From Acanthornis magna (lineage: Eukaryota > Chordata > Aves > Passeriformes > Acanthizidae), in the NCBI GenBank assembly GCA_036785705.1, contig JAWUZG010000006.1, positions 1 to 64,000 on the forward strand: a DNA stretch of 64,000 nt, read 5' to 3'. The notes beneath the pieces were generated by a model, which did not search any database, was not told the origin of the DNA, and worked only from the letters and a program-made list of their open reading frames with translations. Every line of letters begins with the position of its first letter. Position 1 is the stretch's first letter. Below, piece after piece: positions 44,026-56,100 of the stretch. The translations under genes were made by a program, and so were the position numbers.

Positions 44026-47015
44026 GGTTGAAAGCTAATGAAAAAGCAATTGAAGTTGTGCTTCTTAAGTAAGAGCCTCTCAGTTGTTCTAGAAGTCTGT
44101 AAAGAGCGGATGTAACAGCTCTCATTGACTTTTCTCTTAGGCTTATCTGCCCAATCTTTGTCAATGCAATGTAAAAGCATTTTGTTAATGCTAATTTAAA
44201 ATCTTAGCACACACAGTACTTGAAAAGTAATTTGTGGATTGGGTTTGCTGTTTGTTTCTTCACACCTTGAGAATATTTTTGTTTTGGAAGATGCAAAAGT
44301 TCAGCTTTTTCTTTTTTTTTTAACTGCAACTTACAAAAGGAATAGATATTGCATTAAAGTTTTCAAGGCATGTGTGGGCCAAATTTTTCTTTTCTCAGGT
44401 ATTTCTCCCTGGAGTGAAGAAGAGGGGGCAGTGGTTCAAATGAGCAAGGAGGACTGAATAGAGGCAATGCAGGTTATGCTTGTCTAAGGTAGTGGGTTTT
44501 AAAATCCAAAATCCAGCTTGTTATCTGAGTTACTGCTGTGCCTGAAGTCTGTGGAGTTGTGTCCCTGTAGAGTGTGCCCACACTCTCTGCTTTCAGCATG
44601 GATTCAGAGCAGAACAGCCTGGGATTTGCTGCTCTGGAGCGTCCAGAAGTGAGAGCTCTGCTGCTGTTGAACACAGCTTGGGTCTCTAAATCCCTTTAAT
44701 GGCTTTTGAAAAATACAGTTTGTTGGTGCCTTATCATCTAAGTGTACTTCTTGATAATGATGCATGAATAAAACCCTTGTTTGAGCACCAGGTTGTGTTT
44801 GTTATATGGCTACTGTTTTGTAGTTGTTAATTTAGTTGGTCTATCAGTGGCTGGCACCCAAGCTGAAATGTGCATGTCTTTTTGTTATGTTTATAACAAT
44901 TCACACTAAAATGTCTTGGTTGTTTTGGTGGGGGGTTTTTTTGTTTTGGTTTTTTTTGGTGGGTTTTATTTTTTTTCTGGTTTTTTTTTGGTTTTTTTGT
45001 TTTTTTTGTGGGTTTTTTTTTGTTTGTTTTTTTTTGTTTTTGTTTTTGTTTTTTGTATTTGGGGTTTTTTGGTTTTTGTTTGTTTGTCATTTGTTTTTTG
45101 TTTTGTTTTGTTGTTTTGTTGTTTTCTTGGTTGTTTTTTCTTTGTTTTGTTTTGTTTTGTTTTTTGTTTTTTACATAGCACAGTTGACAATGTAGACCAG
45201 AGTTGTTAATTTCTTTCGATTCTGTTTTTCTTTGAGCCTAAATGAATCTTAAACCAAGAGCAGTGTGCATTAAAGGTACATGGTACCCAAATACTTCAAA
45301 ATTAGGTGTTTTCCCCCCATATTGATTGGTTGCCTAGAAACCCAGAGCTGATTTGAGCAGGTGTTGCAAAGTCTGCTGGCAACTTAAAACATCAATAATG
45401 CAGAGAATGGGGAGCTCTGTCTGCTCGGTGGCATCAGTGGGTATGAAGCATGAGGATTTGATTTACAATTGAAACTCTATCTCCATATTTTTATGTGGAT
45501 TCATGACAGTATTTGCAATTACAGCCTACAAAGTCCTTCCTAGCAGAAAACTTGGGAAAACTTGGGAAAACTTGTGTGACCAGTTGGATTGTAAGAATTT
45601 GTGCTAGAAATATGCAAAGTTCCTTTCTTTTCTCTCCAAACTGTGATGTGCTAATGTTGCCAAAATAGGTTCTTTCACGCTGCTGTGCCAGAGGCCAGTC
45701 CACACACAGAGCTGAGGTATTTTACCAAATATTTACAGTTCTGCACAGAGGGAGTGCTGGGTGGCAAATCCTACAAAGCCAGCACACCAACTATCAAAGC
45801 TTTTTACTATCTCATACAATTTACCAAAGGAAAAAATTCATTTTTATTGGCTACAACTTACATAACTTTCTGAGTAGTTAGTATTCTGTCTTCCATTGTT
45901 TAATGATTCTCTTGCTTCTCATGCTAATTAGTCCACATGCTCTTTCTCTTTCTCTTCTTTTGTGTCACTGAGTTTCTTGGGTCAGTGGTTGCAAGTTCAC
46001 ACTTCGGGAAGTTGGAGCTGATTTCAGGAGTTGGTTTTAGAAGTTTTTCCCTTATCTTGGGAGTTCTTCCAGGTGTTCGTGTGGCCTGTAAATCTGCATT
46101 TGTTGTGTGCACTGTCCGTGGGCATCCTTCTTCCCAAGCTTTGTTAACCTCCCCCTAGGTGTGAATTTATTGAAGCATGCCAAGCCCTAAACCTTAACAA
46201 AGCAATTCTACCACCAAATAATTTGTCTTTCTAGCATCTGGACATCCCTGAGCTGCTCTCTGTTTTCATGGATTGAATCTCCTTTCCAAGCTGTTTAGGC
46301 TTGAAAGTACACAAAGATCAAACATCAAAGAACATAATTTCTTAAGAAAATTTTACATATTCCACATTTTGCAACACTGATGAGCTATAAAAACATTGAT
46401 ATCTGTTTGCCTGTGGAAATAACGCTTATCTCTCAGATTTTGAGTATTTTAGCTGGGGAAGATCTGAAATGAGACTTCAGCTTTGTTTCATGTATGATTC
46501 TGTTATGTATTCAAGGAAACTCTTTTTGAACCTCAACAGTTTTTGAGGAAGTTTCAAGGTATTTGGTATCTTTTAATAGCTTAGTAAAGTTGGATGGCTC
46601 AAAAACATCTCTAGAGTAATGCTGTAAAAAAGAGGATTAATCAGTGAGTTTGACTTGCTGGAGGGGCCTGTGTTGAGGTTGGTTGTGGTGCCCACAGTGG
46701 TGCAGCTGTCTAAAGGTAACAGATCTCTGCTGGATTCAAAGTGATTTGGGGGAGTGACACTGTTCCCTTCTGACCACTGTGAGAGATGAATCACAGGAAT
46801 GACAGCTGTGAGTTTAAATCTGAATCTTCCTGATGCCAGGTATTTTAACTTGGGCATAGTTGTTCAAATCAGTGAACTGCTAGTACTGAGTTGCCATATG
46901 ATGTATTCCCCGAATCTTGCCTTGGTTGAAATGTTCTGTCTAGGTTTGCACAGGATGCGTATTTCTTCATTTTGTAGATATGTGACTCTTAACAGCTTTT
47001 CTTTCTTACAACTAG
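44026..47015. other. Intergenic or FBXO15 intronic sequence
   Basis: No exon identified. A T/G-rich low-complexity tract occupies 44925-45172. The FBXO15 start-codon exon, which should lie to the left of 47016, was not recognised. Confidence 0.4.
44925..45172. repeat. T-rich low-complexity tract (GTTTTT)
   Basis: Runs of T interrupted by GG and G; likely derived from an A-rich insertion tail plus slippage. Confidence 0.8.
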
Positions 47016-47129
47016 GTTAAGGACCTTTGCTGCCAGGCCTGGGGAATGCTCTGAGACCAAAAATGCTGGAATTAAAAGTCTGTATTCGACACCTACCATA
47101 AAACCAAAACCAAATGCGTGCATTGAGAG
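47016..47129 (+). CDS. FBXO15: FBXO15 exon ahead of the F-box
   Basis: Acceptor ACAACTAG, donor GAGAG/GTGAGT. The frame LRTFAARPGECSETKNAGIK to NACIE is open only in the phase that joins the next exon (AG + C gives Ser before MPSE). Its sequence is poorly conserved, so the assignment rests on phase and position. Confidence 0.6.
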
Positions 47130-50100
47130 GTGAGTATGTCTTTACCCAAAGAGTAGGAGTGGAAGAGTGGAAGTGTTGGCACATTGAAAGTTTTGGCACA
47201 TTGCCTCTATGTTTATGCAACTAAGATTCTGAATGTAATACAATCATTGAGGTATTGGCATTATCATGCTACTCTTTAAAGCTCTCTGCTTCTGAAATAA
47301 TGCTATAAATCAAGTGTTGCAAATAACAGTAGTAAAAGGACGAGAGCCACACCTGGGGTGTTGACTTTCACAGCACCTTGTATTTTCAGCAGTGATTTGA
47401 CCGTAATCAACGCTTGAGAAAATCAAAGTATAAAATCCATGTATTTTAAACTCCGTGTAGTTACAAGGTACTGCTCAAATGGTACGAGGTTTCTATCTGT
47501 TAATACAAAAACCATGTTGGCTCATCTCCAGGGTATGTTCTGCTTGTCAGGCTTAGACTGGCGCTTTCATTTTCCAAAGCTTTCCAGAGGCACAGAGACA
47601 TTGACATTTTCAGGATGCCACTTGGCTCTTGCTTTGAAGTTCACATCTTTCTTTTGACATAAATGAGAATTGTGCGAGACCCCTGAGCACATAGCGTTTG
47701 AAGATTATGATGAGGTAGAGCATGATCATTTCTGTCCTGGTGCATCTTGAGATGGGACACCACAGTCAAGAGGGAGAGTGAATATATCTGCAGTTTTGGA
47801 AAAGCTGGTCGTTGTGGAATAAATGTTAAAGTCACGGTACGAGCAATAAGAAACTGAAGCTAAATGAGGTAGTTTCATGGCAAATTGGGTTAAAGTTAAC
47901 AAAGTTTAATGAAAATGCAAACCCATAACTTTTCATGTAATAGTGCTATGCCACTTGAATAAGTTTTGATTAATTATTTTAGGCAAATGCCACATACTGG
48001 AGACTGAAAATAGAACCCAAATTCCAGTTTAACTCTTCAGGTGACTTTTGATTCCTCTTCAGGTGATTTTTGATTCATCTATTTACAAGCTGCTGGTTTC
48101 CACCTCTTCTGTTTTTCTCTGGTTTGAAATTAAAATTCTCTGCCATTGCAGTTTCCGGAGTTTGCAGGCAAGTGTAACAGTATTCGTCTCTTGTTTCCCA
48201 GCATGCCATCAGAAATGCTGCTGAAGGTATTTTCCTATTTGGATCCTGTGTCCCTGTTGTCTGCCGGTTGTGTGAATAAGCGCTTCTATGACCTGGCCAG
48301 TGACCAGTAAGGAAGAGGGAAGGTTTCAGTCATGCTCCAGTTGTAGTTATCTGAGTTATGAGTCTTTCTAATTTAGTTTCTCTGATGCCAGAGCACTGAT
48401 GCTTGTACCTGTGTGCAGTTACTCTGCCGAAATTGCACTGCATAGCCCACAGGATGTGTTGCATGGAATTCTAGCTGTGCAAGCCCTGTTGTTTAATGGG
48501 AGTTATGAGGCAAAAAGTAAATCCAGTGCTTTGAAATGTTGCTATTAGCACTTTTTTTTTGTTTTAAAACTTGCATATATTTGTTTGTATTCACATGCAC
48601 TTGCACAAACTTTTCTGCTCGAGTGATCCTAACTTGTGTGTCACCAGTAGCTTTGTGGAATGGTCATAGCTTTCACCATTTTGAAGTTCTGCTTATTTAG
48701 TTCTTTCATCAGGTTTTTGTAGAGGGGTTGATTCAATCAAATGATTCACTAGTGGTTTTTATCTGTTGCTCTGTTGGTCAAATTTTGGTGATTTCTAAAT
48801 TGAAACCAAAGAGATGAAGATAAATACTGACACTTTTTGTCTAAGGATTGCTTATACAGAGTACACCAATTGCTCCTACCGGTATCACGACAATTTTGTG
48901 AAAGGAAAAGGAGGAGAGACCCGGGTTGATATGTGATAACTAGGATGTCTGAGTATCCTTTGATTTTCTAGGATTGTACTGCATTAGTGTTGTTTGAATG
49001 AGAAAATGTCTTCCTGTATAGGAAGTTGCTGCATCCAGTATGAATCCGTTTTCCCTTATTTGCCAAAACTTATACAGTCAATTGGTTTACATTGGCTTTG
49101 ACACCTTTAGAACCGATGAATTTAAAGGGAAGACTGTAATCCAGATGTATGTTTTGAGATTGTCAGCAGGTCAGTGTGGATAAAAATTGCATAGTTGACA
49201 CAAATTATCTTAGTATGCATTTTCCACTTCAGGGTGGTAAGGCAGGATGAAATCACTGTGGCTGCTCAGGGCAGGATGATTTATTTGCCTCCATCTCGAT
49301 GATGTCTGTTTCCATTTTCTACTCTCAACAGAGATTAGAAAATGTGCACAAATGGGACTTGAGGATGAAAGGGCAGTGATACTTTCCTAAACATTTGTGA
49401 TTCCAGGTCCTCGTTCGTTTTCTCCTCTGTCTCCCTACCCTAACTGAATTTTTGAGCTTGAACTAATTTCTTTGGTTGCACAGCACTGTTTTTGGAAAGG
49501 AAGAAGCAATATATAACTGAGAGTGAGGACAAGGATGGTAGGTATTTGTGATTAGTCTGTCTTCAGTCAGCTAAATTGCTGAATCTGTAACTTGAAAATG
49601 CAGGAAATGCCTACTGCTAAGCGCTGTCTTTTCAGCATCATAGAGTAAGATGCGGAGTATCTCTCTCCAAGAAAGAAAGGATGGAGGGGAGGGGGAGTTG
49701 GGGAGGGGTTTCTAGTTAACAGGAGACTTTCATAGCAGGTTATTTTACTGGACTTTTTAGGCTGATTAGGACCAGTTGGATGATAGCTCAATTTCCCCCA
49801 ATGATTGTATGTCAAGCACATCTCTCCTTTGTTTACATTGCCGGACAGTTCTAAACCACTTTGGGGTTAAAAAAGAACTTCCCCTCTCCATCAGAAATGT
49901 TTTGTGCTATCTGGTAACTTGGTTGCCTTTCCTGGTCTTAAAAGAGAAGTGTCTGATATCTTTGTTGTGGGTAGGAGGCAATGTGGGATGGATTCAGTCC
50001 TTGAATGCTTTCAGGAGAGGGCAAAATGCAATACAAAGCATAGCAGCCTAAGTTTGCCTGGGGATGAGTGAGGATTGGTAAAGGTAGTCTTGCCAATTAA

Positions 50101-53100
50101 TGGTAGAAAATGTCTCTTGAGAATTTGTTGCCCTTCCCATTAATTTTCTTTAGTGCAGTTATGTGAAGTGTATGTCTGGCACTTTAAAATTAGAAAACTT
50201 ACTGGAAACCTGCATTCACAGATTATTGTTCGAATTCTTGTCGGTTCCTGTATTCAGTATTCCATGAACTGTCCTAGAGATACTGAAATGTCCTAGAGGG
50301 CTGAAATGTGACCTCCTAGTTTTCCTGGCGTGAAGGAGATGAACCCATCATTACTGTCACATGTTTCTTTGTCTTCAGAAAGTCATGTCTTCTCTGAGCT
50401 TTTCCAAAGAGTGAAGAAGGGATTGACGTGACTCTGGTAACACCAAGCAAAGGTGTGAATCTGATTGTCCTCCTCCACTCCACTTTCTGCTGTATCTGTG
50501 TGAGAAACTTGAAGTGTACAGATTACCTTTGTTGAATAAAAGGTATTAAAACACTTTCTCCACTAGCTGATTTTCTGTGAGGAGGATGCATCATTGTTTT
50601 GGGGTGGAATTTTCAAAATTTACTGCTTAACCTTTATCAGTTTTCACTTCCATTGCTGACTATGGCTCTGCTGTCCCTGAGCTTCATCCTGGATCCCATA
50701 TTTTGAAGAAGGCAGACAAGACTGTTTTTGTGCTAACATTATGCTAACATTGTGCTAACATTTCAGCTTGGTGGTAGCTGAGATGTGTGTATAAAAATTG
50801 AGTGACTGTTCTTGAAATTTATTCCTCTTCATTCTATTTTTATTTTCAGTGGACTTTGGCTGAAACTCTATTCCAGTGCTTTGCAACCAAAATGGACAAT
50901 GTGGAAAACGAAGCCTAAACAACCAGAAACTGTTTCTTTGGGCTGTGATGCTCTACATGATAAGAACCCTGGGTACTGGAAGAATGAATCCATCTTCAAA
51001 CAGACATCTGCCTTCAAAACGAGAGTAATGCTTCTCGCTAAACCTCTAGATCCTTATACAGGTCTTCCATTTGTGAGCAAAGAAGCTATGAAGTAAGCAA
51101 TGCCTTGTCACAAAGAGATTTACTTGAGAAGAATGTACAAAATATTAATGGCTTGGGGGTATAGAAATAGAGCTATAAAATGGGAAGATACGATGATAAT
51201 CTAGAAATTGCTGAAACTGAGGAACATAAGTAGCAGTTAGTAGAAATATAAAACTGTTGAAAGCATAGTTTAACTGTTGTCACTTTGGGAATTTTGTTTT
51301 AAACACCCCTCTCCCCTCTCAATTCCTAAATAACAGTGTCTCTGGCTTGAGTTGGGTAATTGCACTGAAGGACAAAAATGGAAAAGAACATGTAATGGAG
51401 AAGCCAAAGCTATCGTTTAAGGACACATCAGTTACCGTGCTTTGGTATGGTAGAGACTGGCTGTGCTTAGACATCCTGTCAACCCTAAAACTGTATGGAG
51501 TTACACCATTGCTTCTTCCTCTGGGCAGACCTCCCAAAAAGAAGGGGTGAGTTTTAACTGAGGATTTTTGAAGATTTTTTGGGTGTGACTGGTGGATAAT
51601 GTGTCTGTAGGAGCTGTCTGACATTGGTTTGACTCAACAAGTTAGCTCATTGTTAGAAAGCTTCCCTGTAGTATTTCTTCCTATATTCTTCTCTTCATTG
51701 GTAGAGCTTTTTAGCAAGAAATAGCTGTGGGTAGGTAGGGTGTGGCAGTCGGAAGATGTCGTGCTGTACGGAAAGATAGGACCCCTCCCCAGGTAGCCAA
51801 TAGCATTTAGTTTATGATGTAAGCAGACCGGTGTGACGTTGTAACCAAAGTTATATAATGCGGTGCTAATCACCAATAAATGCCATTTGCCGTCCACCAC
51901 ATTGGTGTCTGTGAGCTGATGGCCCGAGCGGCTGGGGGTTGGCCGCCGTGCCGTTCCTGAACGAGGTTGCCACACCTGAAAAGGCAGCAAATAGCATAAT
52001 CCAACAAGCTATGGCATTAATTCATAGGTTAATGTAGGTACTGGCATGTGATATTCAGGCTGAGAGGTCCTGACTTGGAAAGCTGGGTTTAAGGCATAGA
52101 CACAAATGAGCATGAAAGAAACATGTAAATCTAGGAGAATTTATTGTGAGAAACTTAGCTTGGAAAATGCCATCAATATTTATGTGGCTACAGCCAGGTA
52201 ATCTATGTTGTTAAAATTTATTTTGTGTCTGATAGGTGTGCGTGTGAGTTTATGGAACTTGGTGTTCAACTATGTGTGCAGTCTTCAGTACATGCATATA
52301 AAAACACCAGTCCACAGCACATCTATTGTTTCTTAGCTTAAGTGTGTACAATAGGTTTTTTTCATTATATTCTGAGAAGATACTGAAATGGAAAGTGTCT
52401 ATTTGAGGTGTTTGGTTGCTGTTAAGGCGTTCTGCACACATCTGGAGTCTATGTGTACATTATGTGCAGTATCAGCTACATGCTTCTTACACAAAGCCCC
52501 TAGTCACAGAGCTCTGAAAAGAGGGAATTGTTCACCTACAAAACACCTGGTTCCTCAAGCAGAAGCAAACTATTTGCTTGAAAAATAAATAAATCAAAAG
52601 AAGGCTTTTGTATAAAGTCAGCTGAAAAAGTCTTGCAGTCAAATTATGTGGGAAATGTAGTTGTTTTACCAAGATGATGATTCATATGTAGTAAATTATT
52701 AAAAAAATAAAAGCTTGCAGGCAGTTGGTGTATTTATTTCACAGAACTGTAAGTTTTTAGAGATTGTGAATATAGATGAAAGGAGTGGTTTCACCAATTT
52801 CAATATATCCGTGTTAAGACCGTAAGGCAGTAGTGCAGGGAGTTTAGGAATGTTCCTGTATTAATATGAGCCTGATTGACTTAAAGATGGAAAGGGTTGA
52901 GGTTGATTAGGAAGAAGCTTTTTACTGTGAGGGTGGTGAGACACTAGAGCAGGTTGTGTGGGGAGGTCGTGGATGCTCCATCCCTGGTGATACTACAGTG
53001 ATACTGCTGGGAAATCTAGGAACTGTTTTGGATATGATAAGAGCCTAAGTTGGAAAAGGGTTTGAGAAAGACTTCTTTCTTCATTCTGAATAGGTAATGC

Positions 53101-56100
53101 AAACTCTGCTTTCTGCTCTTTCTTTTTAATGCATCATTGGTTCATAAGATTGTCCATGAACTTTTATTTAGGAGTGTTTTGGAGCTAAATGGCTTTAATT
53201 GTAGGCAAAATTGTAGGCAGAAAAAAAATTCTGAAAAAGGAAGGCTTCCTCTAAGAAAAACAATTTATTATATGTGCAATTTGGTCCTTTCCTTTGAATT
53301 TTGCTTCTGTGGAAGAAAAATTTACCTTAGTAGCTTGCTTGACACTGATAAATGTTCAGTGATTCTATCTAGTACCAATAAAGTATCAAAAATGAATTGG
53401 AAAGTAATTCTGTGGTATTTTGAAAAATTGGGCAAGCACATAAGTTCTTTTTTTTTAAGAGTGTTTTAGAAGATCATATAGTGGTTTTGCTTCTTTTCTT
53501 GTTAGGGGTTGAGATCCTGCTAGTGCACTGTAGTTGTTTGAATGTATAGTTTATGGCTCTGCATGCCAAACGCTTTCAGAACCATTCTCATCCTGTGCTG
53601 TTGCTCAGACTTAAGCCAGTCAGTTAAAAATGAAATTAGGCTGAACTTTTACATGAATAAGGAGACATAGCCTTTTTCCTGCATTCTGCGTGTTCTTTCC
53701 AAAGACCTCATCGATTTGCCTTGATTGCTGAATACAGTCTTGCTAACGTGACTGAAAGCAGTGTAGCAGTTGGTGCCGATGAGCTTGTCCAGCTCTTCAG
53801 TCTGAATCCAGGATTGTTAGTAGGAAATTGGAAGGTAAGATAACATTATGTTTCAATATTTTATTATGACTTGAAGGAATAGATTTTTTTTTTGCCTTGT
53901 AGTTTGGATTTGGGGAGGGTTTTTTTTAATTTGTTTTTTTTTCCTTTGGATTTTGAAAGCTCTTTTCTAAACTAGTAACAACCAAATGCATGTAGGGACA
54001 GCTAGAAGACGATTTATTGTATTCTAAAATGTAGGAGTATATATACTTTTCAAAAGGTTCACTTCTAATTCAAAGATCAGTTATGTAAGATACTAGATTA
54101 AATACTGCATTCAGTTTTATTTGTTTTGCAGTCTTCACATGCCCAAGTTTGATATCCTAGAGTAATTTTAAATAGAATGGTTGGAGGACAGATGTGCTTC
54201 TTCCTCTGATTCGTGCCATGCCCTGTGATGAGTTCCCACCTAGCAACTTAGCTTTCATCTCCATCACCAGGTAGCTATATCCTGCTCCAGCAGTAGGAAT
54301 GCTTTAAATTGTGCCCTTTTGGGGGCATTACATTCTTGGTATAAAGAGTCTAACTTAAGCATTTAGTCTCTGTAGGGTGGGTGTAGAGATGAATGTCTTC
54401 AGAGGGCAGAACGGAACATCTGAAGCAGACTCCTAGGCAAAAGGAATTGGCATTTTGTACGGAATGCACGGGGACCTCAGTGTCTGCCTGCAGCTGCACA
54501 GGGCTGGGCGCTGTAGAAGCCTGTCTCAGGTGTTCTGCTCTTGGTCTGAATTCAGAGGTGGCAGCCCTTTCTTCCTCCCCTCAGCCATGTTATTGATGAA
54601 GGTTTAGCCTGTCTGGCACTGGCCAGGAACTTTCCTAGGGAGTCTATGAATAGTTGTGCCTAATTTGCAGCTGCAAACATGCTGTGCACAATCTGGAGGC
54701 AATGTTTAAAAGCACAGACGGACTATTTCTTTCACTCTTTAAGGTAAGACTGAAAGTCCATTTCCTAGAAAACTGACCTGCATGAATCTGTTCCAGGTTG
54801 TCTCAGTCTGTGAAAAGCTCTGATAAACCAACAGCCATTTCTCTTGTATCTTCACAAGTTTAGTAGGCTGGTGTCCCTGTGTTGTTGGCTCAATGGTCTT
54901 GCTCATGCATTGGCCCCTCCCACGCTTGGCAAGAGATTTCTTTCAGCACCTGGAAATGGTTCTATCATAACAAAGTTCCACATAGACATTAAGAATTGTG
55001 TGCTTCACTCTAGTGTATTTCCCCTGCTTGCTTTTCTGAGCAGCAGTTCTTACTCTCTGTGTAGGCAGAGGTAGTTAGTAACTAGGTAGTTAACTGTCAG
55101 AGGGTGAAATAATTGTAAATGCCACATATCTTGGTTTTTTGCACATAGCTGCATAATAGAAACCACAAACAGGTTACATGGGCCTCCTGGTATTTGGATA
55201 AAGAAAGACTGAGAAACTATGTGTTTGATAAATCTCCCTTGTTATATCTTCTATAGCTGTAATGTTGTACTATGAAAATATAGAAGTAGTTAAGAAGCCA
55301 AAAGTTTGATTAGGGGATGTCATTTTCTGGTAACGCAGAGAGATGAAAACAGTAGTCGCCCACATTTCAGGAGAGTAATAGACTTCTGGCAGTGAATAAT
55401 TTTCCTATTGACTTAGGTGTTTGTAAATGTATGACTTAAAAAATACATTTAAAGAAAAAAAGCTGACTTCCTAGCATTCTGTGTTCTTGAAGTAAATACA
55501 TACCTCTGTCTCTATTTAGTTTTCACATTTATGTTTTCTTTAGGCATCTATAGAAGGTTATGTTCCTAATGTTTTCCCAGGAGCACATAATCTGGTGAAG
55601 ACATCCAAGGTTTTACTTTGCAATTCACCATTTCTCTTGAGTAATTCTGTACCCCTCACTGATGTTAGCCCTCTTTGCAAATAGTTCCTTACCTATGAAA
55701 ATAAACTTGATGCTTCAGTAGTTGGGAGTAAGTGCTGTTTGATTCTGTTTAGGTACCTATTTTAAAGTGGAAAGTAGAAGTTAGGGAAGTACAATTCTTG
55801 GATTGCTCTCATAATTTTTGCCCTGGCATAGCTAGTTTCCCTCTCTTTCTCCATAAGATAGAAATGCTCTAATCTTTTTTTATATATTCTGTACTCTTGT
55901 GAAAAGACACTAAAGGTTTTAGGAGTCCAAATGTTAGAGCAAGGCATTACTAACATTATTACAGTAACTGGCAGAGTAATAAGCAGCAGCATTTATCTAT
56001 GAATTTTAATGCTTGGAAAGACCCTCTGAAAAAAAGAATTTCCACATAAAAATACATCTACTTTAATTAATTTTTCAGGATACAAATGAAATTGCTTTTG

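Noticed and set aside
44827..45209. Lys-rich and Phe-rich frames
   Set aside because: Translations of the T/G-rich tract at 44925-45172.
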